From the NCBI RefSeq assembly GCF_024171725.1, contig NZ_JAMTCG010000003.1, positions 62,001 to 126,000 on the forward strand: a stretch of DNA of 64,000 bases. The letters are read 5' to 3'. The stretch comes from Williamsia serinedens (lineage in GTDB: Bacteria > Actinomycetota > Actinomycetes > Mycobacteriales > Mycobacteriaceae). Every line of letters begins with the position of its first letter. Within the stretch, counting starts at the first letter, position 1. The notes beneath the pieces were generated by a model. It searched no databases, was not told the DNA's origin, and was given only the letters and a program-made list of their open reading frames with translations. The translations under genes were made by a program, and so were the position numbers. Below are positions 43,820 through 52,986 of the stretch, piece by piece.

Positions 43820-46800
43820 TCACCGCCAGTCCCGTGATCGTGTCCCGACCCGGAGGTCCATGCGTTCGAGGTGTTCGGCGACGACGGTGACCGCGCCCTC
43901 GGCGTTCTGCACCGTGCCGCGGATGATCAGCGCCGACGCGGTGGACGCCAGGCGGCGGTAGCGCTTCCACAGCCCGACCGAACAGACGACGTTCACCATG
44001 CCGGTCTCGTCCTCGAGGTTGATGAACGTGACCCCCGACGCGGTCGCCGGGCGCTGCCGGTGGGTGACCGCTCCCCCGACCACCACGCGCGAGCCGTCGG
44101 GCACCGACAGCAGCCCGTCCGCGGGCACGACGCCCATCGCGTCGAGTCGGGGCCGGAGGAACTGTGTCGGATAGGAGTTCGGGGTGACGCCGGTCGCCCA
44201 CGCGTCGGCGGCGGCCAGTTCCACGTCACCCAGTCCGGGCAACACCGGCGCCTGCGACGCGGCCACCAGCTCCAGCTGGTCGTCGCGCTCGAGGGCGGCG
44301 GCGCCGGCGTCCCAGAGCGCCTGTCGTCGACTGCCGCCGAAGCAGTCGAACGCACCCGCGGTCGCCAGCGCCTCCAGCTGGCGCTCGGTGAGTCGGGTAC
44401 GTCGGGCCAGGTCGGCGGGGCTGCGGTACGGGCCGTCGGCGTCCCGCCGGTCGACGATGAGCTGCGCGACGTCGTCGCCGATGTGCCGGACAGACCCCAG
44501 CGCCATCCGCACCTCGAGGCCGTCGTTCTCGAGGTTCGCGTACGCCAGCGAGATGTTGATGTCGGGACCGTGCACCCGCACCCCGTGCCGACGGGCGTCG
44601 GCCACGAGCGACTGCGGCGAGTAGAAGCCCATGGGCTGCGCCCGCAGCAGCGCGGCGCAGAACGCGGCCGGGTGGTGCAGCTTGAACCAGGACGAGTAGT
44701 AGACCAGCGCGGCAAAGCTCTGCGAATGACTCTCCGGGAAGCCGAAGTTGGCGAACGCGGCCATCTTCTCGAAGACGCGGTCGGCGACGTCGCCGACGAT
44801 GCCGTGGGTGGTCCGCATCCCGTCGTAGAACCGCTGCTTGAGGCGTTCCATCTTCTCCGGCGACCGCTTGCTGCCCATCGCGCGACGCAGCTGGTCGGCC
44901 TCGGCCGCGTCGAACCCGGCGACGTCGACGGCGAGCTGCATCAGCTGTTCCTGGAACAGCGGCACCCCGAGCGTGCGTTCGAGCGCCGGACGCATCGACG
45001 GGTGTTCGAAGAGGACCGGTTCGAGTCCGTTGCGCCGCCGGACGTACGGATGCACCGACCCGCCCTGGATGGGCCCGGGCCGGATGAGTGCGACCTCCAC
45101 GACGAGGTCGTAGAACTCGCGCGGTTTCAGTCGCGGCAAGGTGGCCATCTGGGCCCGGGACTCCACCTGGAACACACCGACCGAGTCGGCGGCGCAGAGC
45201 ATCTCGTAGACCGGGGACTCGCCGAGGTCGATGCGGGCGAGGTCGACGTGGAGGCCCTTGTGCTCGGCGACGAGGTCGATCGCGTAGTGCAGCGCCGACA
45301 GCATGCCGAGGCCGAGGAGGTCGAACTTCACCAGGCCGATCGCGGCGCAGTCGTCCTTGTCCCACTGCAGCACACTGCGTCCGGGCATCCGCGCCCATTC
45401 GGTGGGGCACACGTCGGCGATGGGGCGGTCGCAGATGACCATGCCGCCGGAGTGGATCCCCATGTGCCGGGGGAGGTCCTCGATCTGCTCGGCGAGTTCC
45501 AGCACCTCGGCGGGGATGTCGTGTTCGGGGTTGCGCTTCTCGTCGACGGTCCGCCCGAACCGACTGACCTGCGAGCTCCACGCGTCCTGCTGACCCAGCG
45601 AATAGCCCAGTGCGCGGGCCATGTCCCGCACCGACGACCGCCCGCGGTAGGTGATGACGTTGGCGACCTGGGCGCTGTGGGTGCGACCGTATTTCTCGTA
45701 GACGTGCTGGATGGCCTCCTCACGTCGGTCGGACTCGATGTCGACGTCGATGTCGGGCGGGCCGTCGCGCTCCGGGGACAGGAACCGCTCGAAGAGCAGC
45801 GCGTTGCGCACCGGGTCGACGTTGGTGATCCCCAGGGCGTAGCAGACCGCGGAGTTGGCGGCGCTGCCGCGGCCCTGGCACAGGATGGTGCTGCGCTTGC
45901 AGAAGTCGACGATGTCGTGGACGACGAGGAAGTAGCCGGGAAAGTTGAGGGTGGCGATGATGGCGAGCTCGTGCTCGATCTGGCTGTACGCCTTCGGATG
46001 TGACTCCGGCGTCCCGTAGCGGTCGAGCGCACCGCGCATCGTGAGCTCCCGCAGCCAGGTGTTCTCGGTGTGGCCGGCCGGCACGTCGAACGGCGGCAGC
46101 TCCGGGGCGATGAGCCGCAGCTCGAAGGCACAGTCGCGGCCGAGCTGCGCGGCGGTGTCGATGGCCTCGGGGTGGGCCGAGAGCAGTCGCGCCATCTCGT
46201 CGCCGCTGCGCAGGTGTGCCCCGCCGAGTGGCCCGAGCCAGCCGGCGATCTCGTCGAGCGTGGACCGTGCGCGCACCGCGGCCATCGCCATGGCCAGCCG
46301 TCGGCGGTCGGGGGCGGCGAAGTGGGCACCGGTGGTCGCGACCGTCGCGACGCGGTGGGCGGCGGCGATGTCGGCGAGGACGGCGTTGCGCTCGTCGTCG
46401 GTCGGCATCGACTGCGCGGTCAATTCCACGACCACGTTGTCGCGGCCGAACAGGTCGATCAGCGAGCGTAGTTCGCGCTCGGCACCCGATCGCCCCTCGG
46501 CGTCGAGGGCGGCGCGGACGGCACCCTTGCGGCAGCCGGTGAGGATCATCAGGTTCCCGTCGGCGGCGTCGGCGAGGGCGTCGACGTCGTGGCGGACCAG
46601 ACCCTTCTCCCCCGCGGCCATCTGCGCGACCGCGATCCGCCGCGACAGGGTGCGATACCCCTCCTGCCCGCGGGCGAGGACCAGCAGGTGGTGACCCTCG
46701 GGGTCGGGGACACCGGTGCGCGCGATGTCGTGAGCGAGGGACAGCTCCGCACCGAACACCGTCGGCAGGCCCCACTCGCGGGCCGCCTCGGCGAACCGGA

Positions 46801-47119
46801 CGACGCCGTAGAGACCGTCGTGGTCGGTGACGGCGAGCGCCTCGAGCCCGAGCCGGTGCGCCTCGGTGACCATGTCCTCCGGAGAGCTGGCGCCGTCGAG
46901 GAAGCTGTACGAGGTGTGCGCGTGCAGTTCGGCGTACGGGACGGTGCTGCGGACCCGTTCGACGTCGGAGGCCTGGTAGGGCTCCCGTTTGCGGGACCAG
47001 GCGGGGCTGTCACCGCCGTCGCCGAGGTACCCCTCCCCGGGGCGACCACCGGCGGGGGCGCGGCCCGAGAGGACCCGCTCCATCTCCGCCCAGGTCGGCG
47101 GACCCTCGTTCCAGCCCAC
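43820..47119 (-). CDS. dnaE2: Error-prone DNA polymerase DnaE2 (ImuC)
   Basis: C-family polymerase that performs SOS translesion synthesis and mutagenesis with ImuA' and ImuB. The 1099-residue protein has the PHP domain (ELHAHTSYSFLDGASSPEDM, TDHDGLYG), the palm with catalytic aspartates in GPPDIDVDIESDRREE, the CQGRGSAANSAVCYALG fingers start, and a C-terminal OB-fold. GTG 47119 gives MGWNEGPPTWAEMERVL, the known DnaE2 start, with TATCGT six bases upstream, so the mRNA is probably leaderless. A LexA box lies just upstream. It converges on trmL. Confidence 0.96.
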   Translation of the reverse strand: MGWNEGPPTWAEMERVLSGRAPAGGRPGEGYLGDGGDSPAWSRKREPYQASDVERVRSTVPYAELHAHTSYSFLDGASSPEDMVTEAHRLGLEALAVTDHDGLYGVVRFAEAAREWGLPTVFGAELSLAHDIARTGVPDPEGHHLLVLARGQEGYRTLSRRIAVAQMAAGEKGLVRHDVDALADAADGNLMILTGCRKGAVRAALDAEGRSGAERELRSLIDLFGRDNVVVELTAQSMPTDDERNAVLADIAAAHRVATVATTGAHFAAPDRRRLAMAMAAVRARSTLDEIAGWLGPLGGAHLRSGDEMARLLSAHPEAIDTAAQLGRDCAFELRLIAPELPPFDVPAGHTENTWLRELTMRGALDRYGTPESHPKAYSQIEHELAIIATLNFPGYFLVVHDIVDFCKRSTILCQGRGSAANSAVCYALGITNVDPVRNALLFERFLSPERDGPPDIDVDIESDRREEAIQHVYEKYGRTHSAQVANVITYRGRSSVRDMARALGYSLGQQDAWSSQVSRFGRTVDEKRNPEHDIPAEVLELAEQIEDLPRHMGIHSGGMVICDRPIADVCPTEWARMPGRSVLQWDKDDCAAIGLVKFDLLGLGMLSALHYAIDLVAEHKGLHVDLARIDLGESPVYEMLCAADSVGVFQVESRAQMATLPRLKPREFYDLVVEVALIRPGPIQGGSVHPYVRRRNGLEPVLFEHPSMRPALERTLGVPLFQEQLMQLAVDVAGFDAAEADQLRRAMGSKRSPEKMERLKQRFYDGMRTTHGIVGDVADRVFEKMAAFANFGFPESHSQSFAALVYYSSWFKLHHPAAFCAALLRAQPMGFYSPQSLVADARRHGVRVHGPDINISLAYANLENDGLEVRMALGSVRHIGDDVAQLIVDRRDADGPYRSPADLARRTRLTERQLEALATAGAFDCFGGSRRQALWDAGAAALERDDQLELVAASQAPVLPGLGDVELAAADAWATGVTPNSYPTQFLRPRLDAMGVVPADGLLSVPDGSRVVVGGAVTHRQRPATASGVTFINLEDETGMVNVVCSVGLWKRYRRLASTASALIIRGTVQNAEGAVTVVAEHLERMDLRVGTRSRDWR

Positions 47120-47139
47120 CACCCGACGATACCGCGTCG

Positions 47140-47155
47140 TCGAACATGTTTTCGA
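47140..47155. promoter_or_regulatory. LexA (SOS) box of dnaE2
   Basis: TCGAAC-ATGT-TTTCGA matches TCGAAC-N4-GTTCGA at 11 of 12 positions. It ends eight bases before the TATCGT -10 of dnaE2, so LexA would cover the -35 region. The half-sites are identical to those of the imuA' box. Confidence 0.85.
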
Positions 47156-47172
47156 ACAACGGGGTGCCGGGC

Positions 47173-47601
47173 TCAGCCGAGTGCTGCGCCGTAGACGTGC
47201 TCGACGGTCATCGTCATGAGGACCCGACGGTCGTCGACCATGACCTGCCGGTACTCCTCCCAGTCGGGGTGCTCGCCGCCGCTGCCGCGCCGGTAGTACT
47301 CGACGAGAGCGTCGACCTCCGCACTGTGCGGGTCCGTGCTCGGGCCCTGCAGCGTGACGGGCCCCTGCGCCGTCGCCCAGGACCGGCCGTCGGACGACGT
47401 GAACTCGATCGCCGCCCGCGGGTCACGCCGCAGGTTCGCGGTCTTGGCCCGGCCCTCGGTCATCGACACACGGATGGTGTCGGAGTCCCGGTCGTACACC
47501 GCGGTGACCGGTGACAGCTGCGGCAGACCGTCGGATCGGATGGTGGCCAGCACGCCCAGGCTCGACGTCGCGATGAGGTCCCGGGGATCGAAGTCGCTCA
47601 T
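47173..47601 (-). CDS. PPOX-class F420/FMN-dependent oxidoreductase
   Basis: A 142-residue split-barrel protein of the pyridoxamine 5'-phosphate oxidase-like (PPOX) class. GVLATIRSDGLPQLSPVTAVYD, SMTEGRAKTANLRRDPRAAIEF and the ending EHVYG are typical of actinobacterial members, several of which use F420 or FMN. The substrate is unknown. The stop lies about 20 bases from the dnaE2 LexA box; the gene itself starts 79 bases from the VOC gene. The equivalent Rv3369 precedes dnaE2 (Rv3370c) in M. tuberculosis, so the pairing is conserved. Confidence 0.85.
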   Translation of the reverse strand: MSDFDPRDLIATSSLGVLATIRSDGLPQLSPVTAVYDRDSDTIRVSMTEGRAKTANLRRDPRAAIEFTSSDGRSWATAQGPVTLQGPSTDPHSAEVDALVEYYRRGSGGEHPDWEEYRQVMVDDRRVLMTMTVEHVYGAALG

Positions 47602-47680
47602 GCGGTGACCAACCCGCGGCCGGGTGCCGGTGTTCCGGTGCGAGATGGTGTCGCCGAGCGATACCGGACAGCACCGGAGA

Positions 47681-48034
47681 TCAGTCGGCGTGGCCCACGA
47701 CATTGACGATCGTGCCGTCGGGTGCGCGGACGAAGAACCGGCGGACACCCCACTCCTCGGTCGTCAGCGGGTGCACGATCTCGAGGCCTCGTCGCTGCGC
47801 GTCGGCATACGCCTCCTCGACACCGTCGACCTCCACCGAGATGTGCGAGTCCTCCGCGGAGGACGCGTCCCGGGTGACGAGCTGGACCTGAGCCCGCCCA
47901 TCCGGGGTGGCCAGCCGCGCGACCCATCCGTGATCCATCAGGACCTCACCCAGCCCGAGGAAGTCGGTGTAGAAGTCGCGAGCCTCCTCGCTGTCCGGAA
48001 CCGAGATGTTGACGACGATGCCGGTCGGTCGCAT
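47681..48034 (-). CDS. Glyoxalase/bleomycin-resistance (VOC) family protein
   Basis: A 117-residue single-domain vicinal-oxygen-chelate protein with two beta-alpha-beta-beta-beta modules. VVNISVPDSEEARDFYTDFLGLGEVLMDHGW is the first, HISVEVDGVEEAYADAQRRGLEIVHPL the second, and FFVRAPDGTIVNVVGH the closing strand; candidate metal residues include the His of DSHISVEV and a Glu/His at the end. Substrate unknown; could be an isomerase, dioxygenase or drug-binding protein. Follows the plus-strand D-threonine-aldolase-like gene divergently. Confidence 0.85.
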   Translation of the reverse strand: MRPTGIVVNISVPDSEEARDFYTDFLGLGEVLMDHGWVARLATPDGRAQVQLVTRDASSAEDSHISVEVDGVEEAYADAQRRGLEIVHPLTTEEWGVRRFFVRAPDGTIVNVVGHAD

Positions 48035-48102
48035 GACACTCCTCTGCAGACGATGCCGGGTACATCTCGTCTGTCGTCACCGGGCGCGGGAACCCGTCGG
48101 TC

Positions 48103-48108
48103 TAGGGT
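48103..48108 (+). promoter_or_regulatory. -10 element of a leaderless promoter
   Basis: TAGGGT, exactly eight bases before the ATG at 48117; same sequence and spacing as at 2435-2449. Confidence 0.5.
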
Positions 48109-48116
48109 GGCGCTCG

Positions 48117-49172
48117 ATGGACACCCCCTACGTCGCGGTCGACCTCGCCGTGCTGCGAGCGAACATCACCGCGATGGCGGAGGCGACGAGCGCCACGGGG
48201 TTGGCGCTCCGCCCGCACGCCAAGACCCACAAGTGCGCCCAGATCGCCGGGATGCAGCGCGACGCGGGGGCCGTCGGGCTGACCGTCGCGACGATCGGCG
48301 AGGCGGAGGCGTTCGCCGCGGCCGGGTTCGACGACCTCTTCATCGCCTACCCGCTGTACCTCTCGGACACGAAGGCCCGCCGTCTCGCCGACGTCGCCAC
48401 GACGGCGAGTGTGCGCGTCGCCGTCGACTCCGTCGAGGGCGCGGTCGCGATGGCGAGTGCGCTCGGGGAGAACCGCGGTCGCGTCGAGGTGCTCGTCGAG
48501 ATCGACAGCGGACACCACCGGACCGGGGGCGATCCCGCCGCCGCGGGCGAGGTCGCGCAGGCCGCGCGCGATCACGGCCTGCGGGTGGTCGGGGTCTTCA
48601 CGTTCCCCGGCCACGGGTACTCCCCCGACGCACGCCTCGCCGCGGCGCGCCAGGAGCGCGACGCGATCGCGGTCGCGGCCGACGCCCTGGCGGCCCGGGG
48701 CATCGATGCGACGATCCGCAGCGGTGGGTCCACACCGACGGTCGAGGCCGCCACCGGCGACGTCCTCACCGAGGTGCGTCCTGGCGTCTACCCGTTCAAC
48801 GACGCCCAGCAGTTCCACCTCGGGCGGATCGGCGTGGACGACATCGCGCTGAGCGTGACGGCCACGGTCGTCCGCCGATCCGGCGACCGGTTCGTCCTCG
48901 ACGCCGGGAGCAAGGTGCTGGGAACCGAGAAGCCCGCATACGTCGACGGTTTCGCCCTCCTCCCCGACCGCCTCGACGCCCGCGTCGTCGCCCTCTCGGA
49001 GCACCATGCGACGGTCGAGACGTCCGGCGTCGTCCCCGACCTCGGCGCACAGGTCCGGGTGGTGCCGAACCACGTCTGCATCACCGTCAACCTCGTCGAC
49101 GAGCTGATCGTCGTCGACGGCGGGGACGTGGTCGATCGATGGCCGGTCATCGCGCGCGGGGCCAACGCGTGA
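48117..49172 (+). CDS. D-threonine aldolase / D-serine dehydratase family PLP enzyme
   Basis: A 351-residue fold-type III PLP enzyme. The N-terminal alanine-racemase-like barrel has the PLP lysine in LALRPHAKTHKC. VLVEIDSGHHRTG and SGGSTPTVEAA contact the cofactor phosphate. The C-terminal beta domain ends PNHVCITVNLVDEL, where the His-x-Cys pair is a metal site in eukaryotic-type D-serine dehydratases and D-threonine aldolases. It probably degrades a D-amino acid with a beta-hydroxyl. The serpin gene overlaps its stop by four bases (GTGA), so they share a message. Confidence 0.85.
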   Translation: MDTPYVAVDLAVLRANITAMAEATSATGLALRPHAKTHKCAQIAGMQRDAGAVGLTVATIGEAEAFAAAGFDDLFIAYPLYLSDTKARRLADVATTASVRVAVDSVEGAVAMASALGENRGRVEVLVEIDSGHHRTGGDPAAAGEVAQAARDHGLRVVGVFTFPGHGYSPDARLAAARQERDAIAVAADALAARGIDATIRSGGSTPTVEAATGDVLTEVRPGVYPFNDAQQFHLGRIGVDDIALSVTATVVRRSGDRFVLDAGSKVLGTEKPAYVDGFALLPDRLDARVVALSEHHATVETSGVVPDLGAQVRVVPNHVCITVNLVDELIVVDGGDVVDRWPVIARGANA

Positions 49173-50452
49173 GGTGGACCCTGCGGTCGGCGCTCTGCCT
49201 GGTGGTGGTCGGCGTGTCGGGATGCGCTGTGGCACAGCCACCTCCGGACACCGCACAGCTCAGCCGCGCACCGAGCGTCACCTTCACCCAACGTGGCATC
49301 GACTCGGTCCGGGACGCGAGCGTCCTCGTCGTCGACGGCACCCGTCGCCTCGGGGTCGCGCTCGCCCGCTCCGACGGGTCGGCCGGACGGTCCCCGAACG
49401 TGCTCGTCGCACCGTTCAGCGCGATGACCGCGCTGCAGACGGTGCGCGCCGGGGCGTCCGGCCGTGCGGCCGACGAGATCGACCGCGCCGTCGGCGCCTA
49501 TCGCCCGGCGGCGGTCGCGGCGCTGCTCGGGCAGCTCGCCGTGGTCGCCGGCGACCCGGGCACCGTCGACACCGGCAACCCGCCGCCGGTGCCGCTGTAC
49601 CACCAGGGCACCGGCGTCTTCCTGCGCACCGGGACACCGCCGCGGCGGCCCTACCTCGACGAGGTGAGCCGATACGTCGACACCGGCGTCTACCCGCTCG
49701 CCTTCGGGACCGAGCAGGCCGATCGGGCCCTGGACGAGTGGACCACGGTGAACACCGGCAGTCAGCAGACACGGCCGCCGATCACCACGGACCGCTCCAC
49801 CGCGCTCGCCGTCGCCGCCACCGCGTTCCTGGCGGGGTCGTGGACGCAGCCGTTCCTGCCGAACGACACCGTCGACGGCACCTTCACCACCGACTCGGGA
49901 CGAACGGTGCAGACGCCGATCATGCGGGGGTCCACGACGGCACGCCTGGCACGCGGCAGCGGCTGGTCGGCGCTGGAGCTCCCGTTCGCGGGCGCCGATC
50001 TCGCGCTGCAGATCGTGCTCCCCGACCGCCCCGGCGACGTGGCCGCCGCACTCGACGACGGCGTTCTCGCCGACGTCGCGACCGCACTGCGTCAGGCCCC
50101 GACAGGGCCCGACGTCGCGGTGAGCCTGCCGCGGTGGACGACCTCGACGTCGACGGACATGCGACCCGCGCTGACCGATCTCGGTGTGCGGTCGATGTTC
50201 TCGGGTGGTCTCGACGCGATCGCGCAGGACGCGTCCGTCGGGTCGATCGGCGTGTCGGGCGCACTGACGATCGCCGAACGCGGCACCGCCGGCTTCGCCG
50301 ACACGACGACCACCGGTCCGTCTACCGCCCCGACGACACCGTCGACAGGCGACGGTTTCACCGCCGACCGCCCGTTCGTCTACCAGGTGGTGGACACCTC
50401 GACGTCGCTGCCGCTGCTCGTCGGGGTGCTGCGCGACCCGAGTGTGTCGTGA
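49169..50452 (+). CDS. Serpin-family lipoprotein
   Basis: A 427-residue protein with signal peptide and lipobox GVSGC (about residue 19). The body is a serpin: SPNVLVAPFSAMTALQTVRAGASG is strand/helix B, TTVNTGSQ with AVAATAFLAGSWTQPF the helix F/strand 3A region, FAGADLALQIVLPD sheet B, and RPFVYQVVDTSTSLPLLVGVLRDPS the C-terminal signature. The reactive-loop hinge reads ERGTAGFAD: E, R, G, T at P17-P14 fit, but Phe and Asp in P12-P9 are not the small residues expected of an inhibitor. Its function may be protease binding or something else. It converges on imuB and is coupled to the upstream PLP enzyme. Confidence 0.83.
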   Translation: MRWTLRSALCLVVVGVSGCAVAQPPPDTAQLSRAPSVTFTQRGIDSVRDASVLVVDGTRRLGVALARSDGSAGRSPNVLVAPFSAMTALQTVRAGASGRAADEIDRAVGAYRPAAVAALLGQLAVVAGDPGTVDTGNPPPVPLYHQGTGVFLRTGTPPRRPYLDEVSRYVDTGVYPLAFGTEQADRALDEWTTVNTGSQQTRPPITTDRSTALAVAATAFLAGSWTQPFLPNDTVDGTFTTDSGRTVQTPIMRGSTTARLARGSGWSALELPFAGADLALQIVLPDRPGDVAAALDDGVLADVATALRQAPTGPDVAVSLPRWTTSTSTDMRPALTDLGVRSMFSGGLDAIAQDASVGSIGVSGALTIAERGTAGFADTTTTGPSTAPTTPSTGDGFTADRPFVYQVVDTSTSLPLLVGVLRDPSVS

Positions 50453-50456
50453 TCCC

Positions 50457-52031
50457 TCACTCGTAGACGCCCTCGACCGTCCATCGCTGGTGGCTGTAGC
50501 GCAGCAGCAGAGCCCGCGAGTCCTCGAGGAGGACCTGCGCGCGGGCATGGGCGCCCACCCGTTCCTCCGGTGCACCCCACCACCGTTCGTCGGCCGGCCA
50601 CGGCCCGGCCCACCACCGCAGGACCCACCGTCGGGAACCCCAGGTCACGCTGGCCGGTTCGGCGCTGAAACCGCCCCGGGAGGTCACCTGCACCGGTTCC
50701 TCCTCGTCGTCGAGGACGGTGACAGGGGTGTCGAGCACGACCGCCGGCGCGGGGTCGGGGACGCGACCGGGCCAGGGCGCGGACGGGTCGGCGGCGGGGA
50801 CGAGCTCGTCGCCGAGGGGCACCAGCGTGACCCGTTCGGCCACACCGCGTCCCCCGCTGGCCACCGGCACCCGCACCGCGTCGCCACCGAGCAGACCCTG
50901 CACCCGCACCAGCGCCCGCCGTGCCCGCTCGGCGACCTCCCCGTCGCCGCCGGGGATGCCGGCGCCGCGGAAACCGAACTGCAGCGCACCGGAGTCGACG
51001 AGTTCCACCGGCTCGAGGCGCAGGGTGGCGATCGGCGAGTCGGGCCGCTCGCCGGCCCGCCCGGTGAGCCACCCGTCGAGCTGCCAGCGGATCCGGTCGG
51101 CGGTGGCCTCCGGGGTCAGCGGTTCGGCGCACCGCCACGTCCGCGACGACTGCTGTCCTCCGGTGGTGGTGGCGTGCACGGTGAGCCGGGTGCACGCGAC
51201 CGCCGCGGACATCAGCGCCCGGTGCAGTTCGTCGGCGAGACGGCGTCCGACGAACGCCGCCGCGTCGACGCGGTCGATCGGGGGGTCGCACCGGTGCTCG
51301 ATGACGACGTCGGTCGACGGCAACCGTCCCGACGGTCGACGGCCGGGTTCGGCCCGGGCGGCACGGTGCGCGATCACCGCGTCGGTGCCGAACCGGTTGG
51401 CGACATCGGTCGGCGACAGCTGCGCGAACGCACCGACGGTGCGGATCCCCAACCGCCACAACAGGTCGACGAGTTGCTCGCGGTCGTCGGTGACGAGGCT
51501 CGGCTCGGCGTTCAACTCACCGATCGGCAGGGCGGCGAGGAACTCCGCGTCTCCCCTGGGCGCGACGATGCGGCCGTGGCGTGCCGCGGCGGCGCAGGTG
51601 AACAGCTCGTCGGCGATGCCGGTCTGCGACTCCACCCCGTGGGCGGCGATCACGTCGATGAGCTTCTCCGCGGCCACCTCCTCCCCACCGAAGTACCGGG
51701 CCGCCCCGTCGGCCGGCAGCACCATGAGACCCGGGCGCAGCACCTCGACGGTGGGGATCACCTCGGCCACCGACGCCACCAACGGCTCGAAGAAGCGGGC
51801 GTCACGCCCGGGGTCGGCGATGACCACGTGCAGGTCGGGGCAGCGCGCCTGCGACTCCCGCTTCTTCATGCCGCGGCGGACACCGACGGCGCGGGCCGTG
51901 GCCGAGCAGGTGATCACACGGTTCGCCGAGATCACGGCGACCGGGCGGTCCGGGGAGAGGTCGGCGTCGGCCGCGGCGGCCGCGGCGGGCCAGTCGGGGC
52001 ACCACACGCCCAGGGTGCGTCGTGTCGACAT
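50457..52031 (-). CDS. imuB: ImuB, inactive Y-family polymerase hub of the mutasome
   Basis: A 524-residue Y-family-like protein that connects DnaE2 and the beta clamp in SOS mutagenesis. The fold is recognisable (ATARAVGVRRGMKKRESQARCPDL; FGGEE), but the catalytic acid residues are absent: the strand that holds the first Asp in DinB reads LGVWCPDWP. The C-terminal region resembles mycobacterial ImuB. At the place of its beta-clamp motif QLPLWG (352-357) this protein reads QFGFRG (about 351-356). The gene follows imuA' by 12 bases. Convergent with the serpin. Confidence 0.93.
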   Translation of the reverse strand: MSTRRTLGVWCPDWPAAAAAADADLSPDRPVAVISANRVITCSATARAVGVRRGMKKRESQARCPDLHVVIADPGRDARFFEPLVASVAEVIPTVEVLRPGLMVLPADGAARYFGGEEVAAEKLIDVIAAHGVESQTGIADELFTCAAAARHGRIVAPRGDAEFLAALPIGELNAEPSLVTDDREQLVDLLWRLGIRTVGAFAQLSPTDVANRFGTDAVIAHRAARAEPGRRPSGRLPSTDVVIEHRCDPPIDRVDAAAFVGRRLADELHRALMSAAVACTRLTVHATTTGGQQSSRTWRCAEPLTPEATADRIRWQLDGWLTGRAGERPDSPIATLRLEPVELVDSGALQFGFRGAGIPGGDGEVAERARRALVRVQGLLGGDAVRVPVASGGRGVAERVTLVPLGDELVPAADPSAPWPGRVPDPAPAVVLDTPVTVLDDEEEPVQVTSRGGFSAEPASVTWGSRRWVLRWWAGPWPADERWWGAPEERVGAHARAQVLLEDSRALLLRYSHQRWTVEGVYE

Positions 52032-52043
52032 CGTCCGGCCCGA

Positions 52044-52889
52044 TCAGTTCGCGACCGACAGCGGCGACGTGCGCGACGGTGTCTCGGGCGCGGCGGCGGC
52101 GACCACCTGCACCCGACCGTCGAGGCGGGTCACGTCGACGCGGGTGTGGGTACCGGGGGCGCCACGATCGCTCACGTGCACCGTCAGCGACAGACCCGCG
52201 ATGCGTCCGTGGCCGAGATGCCGGAACGGGGTGTGCCGGTAGTCGTCGACGCGCGCGGTCACCGTCGCCCGGGATCCCGGCCAGCGGCCGTCGGTGACGA
52301 CGAGGGCCGACCCCTTGGCCCGCGCCCGGGCCGTCACCGCCCGCGACCGCGACGGCGCCACGCTGGCCCCGCCGAGGCCGACGATCACCAGGTCCAGTCC
52401 GTCCAGCAGGACGGCCGCGACCTCCACCGGGTCGAACGCGGGGGTGCCCGTCCGTCCCGGCGTCGACGGACCGGGCACCGTCGCGACGCGCGACAGGTCC
52501 GCACCCATCTCCGCCGCGGCGTGCAGGCTCAGGTGCGGGTGTCCGACCACCGCGACGTAGCCGCCGGCGGCGGTGACCGACGCGATCATCGACACCAGCA
52601 CCGACCGCGCGCCGTCGACCGTCGTCACCGCCCCGCGCGCGATCCCGCCGCCCGGCATCACCCCGGCCAGCGCCTGCGGCACGGGCAGCACCTCCCGCCG
52701 CCGCTGCTGGGAGGCGACCACCGCGACCGACTGCTGGTCGTCGGGGACGACGGATGCCGTCCGCTTCGCCGACACCGTCGCCAGACGGGCCCGCAGCCGC
52801 GCGACGGTGTCGGCCACGTCCGCCCGGTCGGTCCCGTCCGGGTCCACCGGGTCCTGTGATCCCCGGTGTCTCGATCCCACCGACGTCAT
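52044..52889 (-). CDS. imuA': ImuA' (RecA-like mutasome protein)
   Basis: A 281-residue member of the actinobacterial ImuA' family, distantly RecA-like. The would-be Walker A segment reads VDGARSVLVSMI, without the GK(S/T), so ATP binding is doubtful; VVGHPHLSLHAAAEMGADL and DLVIVGLGGA are conserved RecA-fold strands. The C-terminus is thought to contact ImuB. GAGGAGG lies four bases before the ATG at 52889; longer frames to 53075 cross the LexA box and are unlikely. First gene of imuA'-imuB. Confidence 0.9.
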   Translation of the reverse strand: MTSVGSRHRGSQDPVDPDGTDRADVADTVARLRARLATVSAKRTASVVPDDQQSVAVVASQQRRREVLPVPQALAGVMPGGGIARGAVTTVDGARSVLVSMIASVTAAGGYVAVVGHPHLSLHAAAEMGADLSRVATVPGPSTPGRTGTPAFDPVEVAAVLLDGLDLVIVGLGGASVAPSRSRAVTARARAKGSALVVTDGRWPGSRATVTARVDDYRHTPFRHLGHGRIAGLSLTVHVSDRGAPGTHTRVDVTRLDGRVQVVAAAAPETPSRTSPLSVAN

Positions 52890-52986
52890 GACGCCTCCTC
52901 GCCCGACCCGCGTTTGCACACGGGTCGGCAGCTCTCGGGCCGCGGGGAAGGTGCCCACACACGGGGTGTGACCACGCACGACGTTG

